From the NCBI GenBank assembly GCA_050953725.1, contig JBMNNB010000003.1, positions 62,001 through 126,000 of the forward strand: DNA of 64,000 nt, written 5' to 3'. The translations under genes and the position numbers were made by a program. The notes beneath the pieces were generated by a model. The model was not told the origin of the DNA, made no database searches, and saw only the letters and a program-made list of their open reading frames with translations. The first letter of the stretch is position 1. The number at the start of each line of letters is the position of its first letter. The DNA is from DTU053 sp012520115 (GTDB taxonomy: Bacteria; Bacillota; Clostridia; Oscillospirales; Acutalibacteraceae). Below are positions 24,399-32,593 of this stretch, in pieces.

Positions 24399-26999
24399 TT
24401 GAATGAGGCCGATGAAAAAAAGATAAACGGGACCGACAATGCCCCGAAGGCTGACGACGCCCCGGGCAAGTCTGCCCCCCGCTTTATTCATACCTCTAAT
24501 CCCCCTCAGTTTATAAGAAGTCAGCGCCCGCAAAGGAAAATTGCCGAAAGCAGGGTCGAGAGAACGAACACCACCGACGGCAAGATTCTGATTAAGGCTG
24601 ACGACGCTCCCGATACATATTGCGACAGATTTGAGGAGGCTTGTCTTATCAGGCAGGCTACGCAGGATATTCTGCCCCCCGGTGCAATTACTCCCGACGA
24701 GCTGAAAAGTGCGGATATAGATAAAACAAGGGCTTTTGTTCCGGCAGAGCCTGTATATGGAATTGCCGAGAAAAAGCAGCGGTTCATAAAAACTACGGAG
24801 AGCGACCCGGCTCACACAATGGTCTTCCATGACGAGCTTTGGGACACACTTGAGCGCTCCGACACTAAAAAGCGTCAGATAGCAAGAATCCGTGCCATTG
24901 CAGAGTCCGGCGCACTGGAGGCCGGCGAAATCGAGCAGACCGAGGAAGTCCCTCAGCAGCTTCTGTTCACCGGCTTTGAGCAGTTTGAGACGAGCGAAAA
25001 GCTCGACGAGCGCAAGGTCGAGGCCGATTTGAGAAGGAGCCGCTACGAGCAGGCTAAGAGCTTTAACCTCTACGGCGAAAACAAGTGGGAAGATATTTCC
25101 GAAGAAACCGAGACTAAGACGGCGGAGAAGGAAATATCCAAAACCGCAAAGCTTGAAGCTAAGACCGCTCCTGCAAAATCGAAGACTAAGTCTGCACCCG
25201 CAAAGAGCAAGGACGGCAAAAAGGGCGACGGCATTGTGCTGGAGGTGCCTTCAGCTTCGGCAGGTGTTTACCCGGAATACAGAAGCGAAAAGGACAGAAA
25301 GAGGATTTCCGCCTTTATCAATGTCTATAAGAGCAAGCAGGGCGCAAAGGCTGTGCTGTTCCTTATTCTGGGCTTTGTTTCTCTGCTGCTGCCGTTATTC
25401 TATAAATTAGGCGAGCCTGCGGCAAGCGAGCTTAAAAGCAGAATCATCGCCGTCATAATAATTCAGCTTATTATCAACGCTGCGGCGTTTATTGTGGCCT
25501 TGCCCGAATTAAGGTTTGGATTTAACTCCATAAGAAAAAAGCAGCCTGACGCAAATTCGGGTCTGCTGCTGCTCTTGACAGTGACAACGCTTCAGTGCAT
25601 TGTGATGCTTTTCGGCTATGAGTCACTGGCGCACGACATAAGCCTGCTCTCCCCCGCTGCGCTGCTTTTGTGCGTACCGGTGTTTGCGGGCAAATACTTA
25701 AACGCCGTAAATATGAAGAGGGGCTTTGCTTTTTTAACTAAAAACGAGGATGACCTGTACACAATAGCGGATTTGTCCTCCTCGATTGCCTATGCGGACA
25801 TAAAGAGGCTTTTGCCGCTGGAAAACCCGCGCATAAAGTACTCCGCAAAGCCGCAGTTTATATCCTCGTTTATAGGAGCATCAATGGGAGACAGCCTTTC
25901 AGCAAAATTACTGTCAAGGGGCTTTGCCCTGATTGCTGCCGAGGCGATTGTGGCCTTTTTGGCAGCTACATTTAAGGGCGACATTTTCGAGGGCATTTTC
26001 GCTATGGCAGCCCTGATTGTAATAAGCTTCCCCGTGGGCGTGCCGCTGGCTTCGGTGCTGGGACTGCTCACCGAAAACATAAAAATCGCCTCAAGATGCT
26101 TTATTACAAGCTTTGCGGCGGCCCTGAGCCTTACCGAGACTGACACCTTCATTATCGACGCAAATGAGCTTTTCCCCGCAAGCGCCTGCGATATTCACGG
26201 TATTAAGACCTTCGGCTCTATGAAGCTTGATGAAGCTATTTTATATATTGCCTCCACCGTTATCAAATCAGGCGGACCGTTGAAACCCGCCTTTGAGAAG
26301 GTCATAATGGGCAACAACAAGCTGCTATTGCCCGTCGAGGCACTGTCATATGAGGACAGACTGGGGCTTTCCGCATGGATACACGAAAAGCGGATTCTTA
26401 TAGGCAACGCACAGCTTTTAAGGAATCACAGCGTTAAGGCCCCCGATGAGCGCTTTGAGAGCAAATACACAGAGGGCGGCAGGCGTGTTGTCTACCTCAG
26501 TGTTGACGGGGTACTGTCGGCCATGTTCGTGGTAAGCTACTCCCCCTCCGCCGCTGTCAAGAAGGGTCTGAACGCCCTTGTAAATCAGGGCATAACCGTG
26601 CTTGTGACCTCCCGTGACTCGAATATCACCGAGGAGTTTATCGAAAGCTCCTTCGGCACGGGCAAAAACTGCGTGAGGGTCATCAACTCCGCCTCCGCTG
26701 AGTTCTTTAAGGAGTGCTTCGAGAACGAGAAAAGCAAGGAAATGCCCGCAGGAGTCATTCATAAATACGGCGCAAGCCCGCTGTTCTCGGGCTTTGCCGT
26801 GGCAGTGAGGCTCGCTAATTCCGGCAAGCTGCTTATCCCCCTGTTTGCTGCGGGAGGCATTGCCGGCGCAGTAATAATTATGTTTATGTCCATCGGCGGA
26901 TATATTACTAAGACCGGCAATATCGGCATAGTATTATTACAGCTGCTCTGGACGCTGCTCGGCTCAGCTCTGACCTTTTTTAACGCAAAGAAGAATTAA
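24399..26999 (+). CDS. Degenerate P-type-ATPase-like membrane protein with long N-terminal extension
   Basis: An 866-residue protein of unknown role. Residues 1-315 are hydrophilic and low in complexity (Lys/Ala/Glu/Asp-rich, with TAPAKSKTKSAPAKSK). From 316 on, the order is four membrane segments, a short cytosolic loop, two segments (the sixth with SFPVGVPLAS in place of the P1B CPC region, about 543-552), a cytosolic P/N-like domain and two last segments, which is the P1B-ATPase plan. The phosphorylation site reads TFIIDANELF (D587) instead of DKTGT, TGD reads TSRDS (737-741), and GDGxNDxP is missing, although a nucleotide-domain-like ILIGNAQLL and a VVYLSVDGVLSAMFVVSY strand remain. ATP-driven transport is therefore unlikely; a regulatory or scaffold role is possible. 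TTG start 5 bases after GGAGGGA. The next gene encodes an MgtC homologue. Confidence 0.7.
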   Translation: MNEADEKKINGTDNAPKADDAPGKSAPRFIHTSNPPQFIRSQRPQRKIAESRVERTNTTDGKILIKADDAPDTYCDRFEEACLIRQATQDILPPGAITPDELKSADIDKTRAFVPAEPVYGIAEKKQRFIKTTESDPAHTMVFHDELWDTLERSDTKKRQIARIRAIAESGALEAGEIEQTEEVPQQLLFTGFEQFETSEKLDERKVEADLRRSRYEQAKSFNLYGENKWEDISEETETKTAEKEISKTAKLEAKTAPAKSKTKSAPAKSKDGKKGDGIVLEVPSASAGVYPEYRSEKDRKRISAFINVYKSKQGAKAVLFLILGFVSLLLPLFYKLGEPAASELKSRIIAVIIIQLIINAAAFIVALPELRFGFNSIRKKQPDANSGLLLLLTVTTLQCIVMLFGYESLAHDISLLSPAALLLCVPVFAGKYLNAVNMKRGFAFLTKNEDDLYTIADLSSSIAYADIKRLLPLENPRIKYSAKPQFISSFIGASMGDSLSAKLLSRGFALIAAEAIVAFLAATFKGDIFEGIFAMAALIVISFPVGVPLASVLGLLTENIKIASRCFITSFAAALSLTETDTFIIDANELFPASACDIHGIKTFGSMKLDEAILYIASTVIKSGGPLKPAFEKVIMGNNKLLLPVEALSYEDRLGLSAWIHEKRILIGNAQLLRNHSVKAPDERFESKYTEGGRRVVYLSVDGVLSAMFVVSYSPSAAVKKGLNALVNQGITVLVTSRDSNITEEFIESSFGTGKNCVRVINSASAEFFKECFENEKSKEMPAGVIHKYGASPLFSGFAVAVRLANSGKLLIPLFAAGGIAGAVIIMFMSIGGYITKTGNIGIVLLQLLWTLLGSALTFFNAKKN

Positions 27000-27037
27000 A
27001 AATAATTCCCATAAGGATTTACATAAGGAGAATTAAA

Positions 27038-27823
27038 ATGGAATTCATTCAAAACCTGTCATGGCTTGACATTACCCTGCGTGTGCTCGCTGCCATTGCA
27101 ATCGGACTGATTATAGGCATTGAGAGAGAGATTTCAAATCACCCCGCCGGCATGAAAACCCATGTGCTGGTCTGCCTCGGCTCCGCACTGGCTTCAATTA
27201 TTGCGGCCGAGATGGGCGCATCGATTTATCTGTACCCCGGCGCAAGGGTGGACCTTTCACGTATAGCCTCCGGCGTTGTTTCGGGCATGGGCTTCATCGG
27301 TGCCGGCGCCATTATGAAATCAAGAGACGGAACAATGGTTACGGGCATTACAACAGCCGCAACCCTCTGGGCTACGGCCTGCATGGGTCTTGCCGTCGGC
27401 ATGGGTTATTACAGAATGGCCTTTATCGTGCTTATCGCAGTATTCGGCACCACCGTCATACTTAAACAGATTGAGAAGAAGTTCTTCTCCCGCCTCAGAA
27501 CACGCAGGCTTGAGCTGTTTATCGCAGATAAGAAGACCACTATTCCTTTGATTGATGATTTCTTTGGAAGAAAGAAGATAACCGTTCTTTCCTTTGAATA
27601 TCTCCTTTCCGGCGACCACTACACCACCTCGGGCGAGCGCATTTCACGCTGCCGCTATATGTTAAAAGTACCGAAGGGCTCAAGCTTTAACTCCATAGTC
27701 AGAGAGCTAGCCCTTCTCGACAATGTTTATGAGGTTTATGAGAACTTCCCCGGCAAGGAGGAAACAGAGGACCAGCCGGTGGTTGAAAAGACTGAATCTG
27801 TCATTCTCGATAAGGATGATTAA
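27038..27823 (+). CDS. MgtC/SapB family membrane protein
   Basis: A 261-residue protein with the MgtC N-terminal membrane domain: RVLAAIAIGLIIGIERE, HPAGMKTHVLVCLGSALASI, VSGMGFIGAGAIM and TTAATLWATACMGLAVGMG, giving four or five helices. A cytosolic C-terminal ACT-like domain follows (about 150-240) and an acidic tail ends the protein. MgtC proteins are linked to low magnesium or acid stress; in Salmonella MgtC acts on the F-ATPase and is encoded next to the P-type transporter MgtB. Here too it follows a P-type-ATPase-like gene after 38 bases, with AAGGAG at 27025-27030. It ends in a terminator shared region with convergent trkH. Confidence 0.9.
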   Translation: MEFIQNLSWLDITLRVLAAIAIGLIIGIEREISNHPAGMKTHVLVCLGSALASIIAAEMGASIYLYPGARVDLSRIASGVVSGMGFIGAGAIMKSRDGTMVTGITTAATLWATACMGLAVGMGYYRMAFIVLIAVFGTTVILKQIEKKFFSRLRTRRLELFIADKKTTIPLIDDFFGRKKITVLSFEYLLSGDHYTTSGERISRCRYMLKVPKGSSFNSIVRELALLDNVYEVYENFPGKEETEDQPVVEKTESVILDKDD

Positions 27824-27833
27824 ATATAAACAG

Positions 27834-27861
27834 GCGCAGGTCGAAAGACCTGCGCTTTTTT
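27834..27861 (+). terminator. Terminator of the ATPase-like/mgtC transcript
   Basis: GCGCAGGTC (27834-27842) and GACCTGCGC (27847-27855) form a perfect 9-bp stem with a GAAA tetraloop followed by six T. Confidence 0.92.
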
Positions 27862-27877
27862 ATGGGCAAATGCCATA

Positions 27878-29329
27878 TTACTTAATAAAACCTCTTTTCC
27901 ATGCGGAGGGCATAAACAATACCAATACAGGGAAGAACTCAAGTCGGCCTGCAATCATGCAAAACGAAAGCACAACCTTTGAAAAAGCGGAGAACGAAGC
28001 ATAGTTGCCTGTCGGGCCGACGGCGCCCAGACCGGGGCCGATATTGCTCAGTGATGCGATAACCGCCGTAGCACAGGTTGCTATGTCATTTCCGTCGACG
28101 GATATGAGCATTACCGAAACAAAGAAAATGGCGAAATAAATAAAGAAGAACAAGGATGTTTTTAATACTATGTCCTGAGTTACTCTCTTACCGTTTATGG
28201 ATACTGATTTTACGCTTCCGGGGTGAAAGATTTTGCCTAATTCGACCTTTGCCGCCTTTACAAGGAGGATGAATCTAACAAGCTTTATGCCGCCGCCGGT
28301 GGAGCCGGCACAGCAGCCCGTCAGCATCAGAAGCACCAATATACACTGGCTTAAAGTCGGCCAGAGGTTGAAATCCGCAGTTGCGAATCCGGTTGTCGAT
28401 ATGATGGACGATACCTGAAAGGATGAATACCTTAATGCCTCAAAGATACCGCCGTAAAGACCGGAGATATCGATTGCTATAATCAGGATGGCAGAGACGA
28501 CGATTCCTACAAAGACTCTAAGCTCCAAGTCCTTGAAAAATCTTAAGAATTTTCTGCCTATAAGAATGAAGTAAAGCGAGAAGTTAATTCCGAAAAGGAA
28601 CATAAAGACTGCAATAATTATCTCGGCGGCAACATTGTTGTATCCGCCTATGCTGGCATTCAGGGTTGAAAATCCGCCTGTGCCTGCCGTGGAAAAGGCA
28701 TTGAGCAGGGAATCATAGAGCGGAAGTCCGACTAATTTCAGGAGAATAACCAGTATAACTGTCATAGCAAGATATATGAGATACATTATTCTTGCCGTTT
28801 CTTTAATCTTGGGAACGATTTTGTCAGGCGCCGGACCGGTGCTTTCCGCTCTTAAAAGATTGACCGACGACGCATTAACCGAGGGCATGACCGCCATCAT
28901 AAACATCAGCACACCCATGCCGCCTATCCAGTGGGAAAAGCTCCTCCAGAACAGTATTCCTCTCGGCAGGTCTTCTACATTAGTCAGGATTGAGGAGCCT
29001 GTTGTCGTGAAGCCGGATATGGCTTCAAAAGCGCAGTCTGCCAAGCTGTCAAAACACCCTGAAAATACAAAGGGCAGCGCACCGAAGAGCGATATAAAGA
29101 GCCACGAGAAGCCCGCAACAACAAAAGCATCCCTGGTTCTGAAGTTTTTACTCTTGGGATTTAATCTTGCAAGTACTGTGCCCACTACGGCTGATATCAG
29201 AATTGACCACAGAAAGGCGGGGTAGTCGCCGTCGCCGTATATGAATGAAACGACAAGAGGAATAAGCATAAATAAGGCTTCTATCCTGAGTACGTTTCCT
29301 ATTGATTTTAGTATAAGCTTATAATTCAT
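27878..29329 (-). CDS. trkH: Trk-type potassium uptake protein, membrane subunit
   Basis: The 483-residue channel-like subunit has four repeated membrane-pore-membrane units, each with a selectivity-filter loop: GFTTTGSSI, STAGTGGFST, STTGFATADF and SNIGPGLGAVGPTG. Together they form the potassium pore of the TrkH/KtrB family. The first helices (IEALFMLIPLVVSFIYGDGD) are of TrkH type. The regulator gene trkA lies 30 bases upstream on the same strand, so both make one operon. Its 3' end faces the mgtC terminator. Confidence 0.94.
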   Translation of the reverse strand: MNYKLILKSIGNVLRIEALFMLIPLVVSFIYGDGDYPAFLWSILISAVVGTVLARLNPKSKNFRTRDAFVVAGFSWLFISLFGALPFVFSGCFDSLADCAFEAISGFTTTGSSILTNVEDLPRGILFWRSFSHWIGGMGVLMFMMAVMPSVNASSVNLLRAESTGPAPDKIVPKIKETARIMYLIYLAMTVILVILLKLVGLPLYDSLLNAFSTAGTGGFSTLNASIGGYNNVAAEIIIAVFMFLFGINFSLYFILIGRKFLRFFKDLELRVFVGIVVSAILIIAIDISGLYGGIFEALRYSSFQVSSIISTTGFATADFNLWPTLSQCILVLLMLTGCCAGSTGGGIKLVRFILLVKAAKVELGKIFHPGSVKSVSINGKRVTQDIVLKTSLFFFIYFAIFFVSVMLISVDGNDIATCATAVIASLSNIGPGLGAVGPTGNYASFSAFSKVVLSFCMIAGRLEFFPVLVLFMPSAWKRGFIK

Positions 29330-29359
29330 TTTGAACTATTCCTTTTGCTTCTTTTTCGC

Positions 29360-30757
29360 TCAGTCAGCTAAAATATCGTCAAGGTCGCTGATATCATTGT
29401 TTTTTGTGATGATAATCACGCTGTCGCCTATATTCATCTTTGTTTCGCCAGAGGGAATGATAATATCCGAATCCCTGCTTATGCAGCCTATCAGAATACC
29501 TGACTTCAGCTTTAAGTCCTTTAAAGGAATGCCGAGGCACTTTGCCTTTTTGTTCAACTGAAATTCTACCGCATCGACAGCACCGTCATCTCCTGAATAT
29601 ATCTGGTGCATGGTTCTGATATTGCTGCCAATTACGCCGTTCAGTCCGTCAACATAGCGCACAACGATATTCGCCGTAATATTCTGGGGCGTAATAATAC
29701 TGCTAAGACCCAGCCCTAAGCTTTTAACCATATTCTGATGGATATAGTTTACCTTTGTTATGACCTTTTTTACGCCTCTGCGCTGGGCGTAGAGGGAGAT
29801 GAAAACATTCTCCTCATCCCTGTCCGTCAGGCACACAAAGGCGTCCATCTGGTCGATTTCCTCTGCTATCAGCAGCTCTTCGTTAGCACCGTCGCCGTGT
29901 ATGAACAGACAATGGCGGTCAAGTGAGGCTGAGGCAAAGGCTTCGTAAAGCGCTTCGCATTTTGCACGGTCTTTTTCTATGATTTTTATGTTGGTCTTCT
30001 CTGTATGCCTGTTCAAAAGCTCGGCAAGGTAGTGCGTTATTTTACCGCCGCCTATAATCATGACTTCCTTAGCCTTTTTCGGCCTTCTCTTTATCTGGGT
30101 CAGGAATCTCATGATGTTCGACGGGCGGCCTAAAATCTTTACTGTGTCGGATTCGCCGAATACGAAATCTCCGTAAGGAATAATCGCCTTATTACCCCTT
30201 TCGACGACAGCAAGGAGGATACCCATATCCTTGCTGAAAACCTGGGATACACGCTTGCCCACAAAATACTCCGGCGTTTCGGATACCTTAAAGGAGACCA
30301 GTTCAACTCTGCCGTTGATAAAGGTGTCTATACCGTCGGCGGCGGGATATCTCAGAATCCTTGAAATCTCTCTTGCCGTCTGTCTTTCGGGGTTGATGAC
30401 CATATCGATTCCGAGGTCTTCCCAGAGCTTGTTATACTCCAGCATGTATTCGGGGTTGCGAACCCTTGCTATTGAATGCTTTGTGCCGAGACGCTCTGCC
30501 ATAATGCAGCACAGGACATTCAGTTCATCCGCATCGGTCGTGCTTACGATTAAGTCCGCATCCCTTGCTCCGGCTTCAATCAGGGTCTTGTCATTTACTC
30601 CGTTACCGGGAATGAATATTACATCAAGCGGTTCGGCCGCATTATCGAAAATATACGGGTCGGTGTCGATGACCGTAACATTGATGTTCTTTTTCTCGGA
30701 TAAGACCTTGGCTATCGTATAGCCGATTTTACCGCATCCGACAACGATGATGTTCAT
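29360..30757 (-). CDS. trkA: Trk potassium uptake regulator TrkA
   Basis: TrkA is the cytosolic ring that gates TrkH in response to bound nucleotides. The 465-residue protein contains two RCK units: the first begins NIIVVGCGKIGYTIAKVL (NAD-binding G-x-G-x-x-G), the second EVMIIGGGKITHYLAELLNRH near residue 228. Each is followed by a smaller RCK-C domain. The duplicated form is normal for TrkA and distinguishes it from single-unit KtrA. It heads the trkA-trkH operon behind a structured leader (30818-30927). Confidence 0.95.
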   Translation of the reverse strand: MNIIVVGCGKIGYTIAKVLSEKKNINVTVIDTDPYIFDNAAEPLDVIFIPGNGVNDKTLIEAGARDADLIVSTTDADELNVLCCIMAERLGTKHSIARVRNPEYMLEYNKLWEDLGIDMVINPERQTAREISRILRYPAADGIDTFINGRVELVSFKVSETPEYFVGKRVSQVFSKDMGILLAVVERGNKAIIPYGDFVFGESDTVKILGRPSNIMRFLTQIKRRPKKAKEVMIIGGGKITHYLAELLNRHTEKTNIKIIEKDRAKCEALYEAFASASLDRHCLFIHGDGANEELLIAEEIDQMDAFVCLTDRDEENVFISLYAQRRGVKKVITKVNYIHQNMVKSLGLGLSSIITPQNITANIVVRYVDGLNGVIGSNIRTMHQIYSGDDGAVDAVEFQLNKKAKCLGIPLKDLKLKSGILIGCISRDSDIIIPSGETKMNIGDSVIIITKNNDISDLDDILAD

Positions 30758-30780
30758 AATATATGTCTACCCCTTTTAAA

Positions 30781-30927
30781 GCTGCGCCGGCGATTGAATC
30801 CCAAAGGTGCAGCAATTTTTGCGTTACTATTATAACCGGACAACCCGCCAAGATGAATAAAAGGGCTGGAACTTCAGTTTATGAAGCTCCCTCCCTAAAG
30901 CTTGTAATTCCCCGGTTCAGCAACAAA
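30781..30927 (-). ncRNA. Structured 5' leader of trkA, possible riboswitch
   Basis: Read on the minus strand, TTTG/TTGC (from 30927) can pair with GTAA and CAAA (to 30818), enclosing AACCGG (30917-30912) paired with CCGGTT (30839-30834) and an inner CTTCA/TGAAG hairpin (30886-30872). A second small stem, GCTGC/GCAGC (30813-30781), comes closer to the ribosome binding site AAAAGGGG. Potassium transporters are frequent c-di-AMP riboswitch targets in Firmicutes. The TTGCTGAACCGGGGAA opening recalls that class, but the conserved GGGGUGAAUC-like and CAGCUAAC-like blocks were not found, so the class is unproven. No gene was found in the remainder of 30758-31129. Confidence 0.35.
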
Positions 30928-30958
30928 CTGACGGAAAATGGTTCTCATTTGCTTGCAT

Positions 30959-30987
30959 ATTGTACCACTCGTTATTATAAAAGTAAA
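30959..30987 (-). promoter_or_regulatory. Putative extended -10 promoter of trkA-trkH
   Basis: Minus strand: TTTACT (30987-30982), 17-base spacer, TACAAT (30964-30959) preceded by TGG. Transcription would start near 30952, giving a leader of about 195 bases that contains the folded region. Confidence 0.55.
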
Positions 30988-31056
30988 GCGAAATAATAAA
31001 ATATTCGATAAGGAAACCGTTGATTTGACTTTATTTCGGCAATATCTGAGCTAAGA

Positions 31057-31092
31057 CAGAAAAGCACCGACTGTCCAGCCGGTGCTTTTCTG
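31057..31092. terminator. Terminator of the acyl-activation operon
   Basis: A 13-bp stem CAGAAAAGCACCG (31057-31069) with CGGTGCTTTTCTG (31080-31092) and a 10-base loop, 38 bases after the stop of the minus-strand acyltransferase gene. The T-run lies inside the stem. Confidence 0.75.
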
Positions 31093-31129
31093 CGCAACAA
31101 TAATTAGAGGAGCAAATGTACGAAACAAG

Positions 31130-32338
31130 CTATATGGAGTTGTCCTTGGAAAGAACAGTGGAAAGCATTTCTGATACGACTGCCCAGCGGGTGGCAATCT
31201 TTGCGCTTACGGGAGATACGCAGATAACCTTCTCATTGTCGGGGACAAGGAGATATATTTTGTCGAATATGTGCATTGCCGGGTATTCTTTCAATGTATA
31301 GTGACGCTCGAACGCTCCGTCATTTGAGGTGCCTTTTATGAAAAGTCCTTCACGGCACAGCTTCATTTCGCACTCGCCGGTCAACGTGAGCTGTTCCTTT
31401 TCGTTTACATGCTCACAGACCTTCATTTTTTCATTAAGGCAGAAGTTCGGGTCCTCAAGGATTCGCTTCTTCTCCTCATCCTTAATGATATGCGACCATT
31501 CGGTGATTGTTTCTGGCGCAGCGCTGCCTCTCAGGGTCTTTAACTTAAAGTAGTTGTCCATCTGTGAGGTAAAGCCGCAGGCGAAGCACTTGATTTTCTG
31601 TCCGGGCTGTACGCTGATTGTATAGTTTGACTTGCAGTCGGGGCAGATATAGAGAAGATCGTCAAGACCCTTTGCAATGTCGTCGCTTTTAAATTCGCAC
31701 ACATTCTTGGAGTTGAAATCGTCGTGGCAGAAGGCATTGTTAAGCCTTTTCTTGGCCTCTGCCTCAGGCATGGCTTTCAGCTCTTCGGGGGTGAATAGGA
31801 CGTAGGCGGATACTACTACCCTGCCTCTTTTGACTTCAGTATTGTACCTTGGGGCTGTTCGGTAACTGCCGTCAAGATGCACCATAACTACGGGAACGCC
31901 GAGCTTCTTTAAAAGCTCATAGGTGCCCTCGACAGGCTTGTCGTCCTCACCGAAGAGCGAAAGCCTGCCTGAGGGGAATATGAAGATATTCTCTCCCCTC
32001 TTGACTGTACGGATAATCTCCTTAACCGCTGATGCGTCGGAGGTAAACTGGCTTTTCGGAATGGAATTCAGCTTCTGTAAGAGTCCTCCCGTCTTGGGGT
32101 TAAGGAACTGATACCTTGAAACCACAAAGCGAAAGCGTGTGGGATAAAAGGCTCTTGCTGCATATGCCCAGTCATAATAGCCCTGATGATTTGCAATGCC
32201 GACGAAGGGCGGCTTTAAGGCCTTGACTTCGTCCGGGATTCTGAACTCTACATTGTGGGACCTGATTTTTGAGTATCCCATAAGTCCGCCCACAACATAG
32301 TACCAAAACGGTGAATGTCCTGTCTTTTTCTTCTTCAT
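31130..32338 (-). CDS. PlsC-like acyltransferase with C-terminal zinc ribbon
   Basis: Residues about 40-215 form a lysophospholipid acyltransferase (PlsC) domain: the catalytic NHQGYYDW (NHxxxxD), then FIFPSGRLS in the place of FPEGTRS, then VPVVMVHLDG. After residue 215 a four-cysteine zinc ribbon (CPDCKSNY...KCFACGF, about 243-270) and a domain of unknown fold follow, making the 402-residue protein longer than simple PlsC enzymes. It probably transfers acyl chains from the ACP encoded directly upstream (36-base gap) to a lipid acceptor. There is no clear membrane helix apart from the hydrophobic stretch near residue 10-20. Confidence 0.8.
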   Translation of the reverse strand: MKKKKTGHSPFWYYVVGGLMGYSKIRSHNVEFRIPDEVKALKPPFVGIANHQGYYDWAYAARAFYPTRFRFVVSRYQFLNPKTGGLLQKLNSIPKSQFTSDASAVKEIIRTVKRGENIFIFPSGRLSLFGEDDKPVEGTYELLKKLGVPVVMVHLDGSYRTAPRYNTEVKRGRVVVSAYVLFTPEELKAMPEAEAKKRLNNAFCHDDFNSKNVCEFKSDDIAKGLDDLLYICPDCKSNYTISVQPGQKIKCFACGFTSQMDNYFKLKTLRGSAAPETITEWSHIIKDEEKKRILEDPNFCLNEKMKVCEHVNEKEQLTLTGECEMKLCREGLFIKGTSNDGAFERHYTLKEYPAMHIFDKIYLLVPDNEKVICVSPVSAKIATRWAVVSEMLSTVLSKDNSI

Positions 32339-32374
32339 ATTGAAAACCCTCTCCTGCTCTGAGGCCGGTCAATT

Positions 32375-32593
32375 TTATGCATGTGTGTCGATATAGTCGT
32401 AAATATCCTGGAGGGTTTTGATTCTGACAAGGTCCTTTTCGGGGATTTCCAAATCAAATTCGTCCTCTATATCACAGACTATCTCTGCAAGGTCAAGGGA
32501 TGAAAGTCCGAAATCGGTTACAAGGTTGCTTTGCGGGGTGACGTTTTCAATCTTGGGGTTTGCTAAGAGAATCTTGAGAATTCTGTCTTTCAT
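32375..32593 (-). CDS. Acyl carrier protein, specialised copy
   Basis: A 72-residue four-helix carrier protein. The phosphopantetheine serine lies in DFGLSSLDLAE (the DSL-like motif at about residues 28-38). The acidic helix II (EIVCDIEDEFDLEIPE) is typical of ACPs that dock to acyl enzymes. It is not in a fatty-acid-synthesis cluster: its ATG overlaps the stop of the upstream acyl-activating enzyme (ATGA at 32593-32590) and a PlsC-like acyltransferase follows. It is therefore probably a dedicated shuttle between these two enzymes. Confidence 0.92.
   Translation of the reverse strand: MKDRILKILLANPKIENVTPQSNLVTDFGLSSLDLAEIVCDIEDEFDLEIPEKDLVRIKTLQDIYDYIDTHA

Noticed and set aside
30763..30996. 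Plus-strand frame of 77 codons upstream of trkA
   Set aside because: It is the complement of the trkA promoter and structured leader and has no ribosome binding site or family resemblance.
30758..31000. Confident c-di-AMP (ydaO) riboswitch call
   Set aside because: Only the opening TTGCTGAACCGGGGAA and the closing stem resemble the class; other conserved blocks are absent, so it is listed only as a structured leader.
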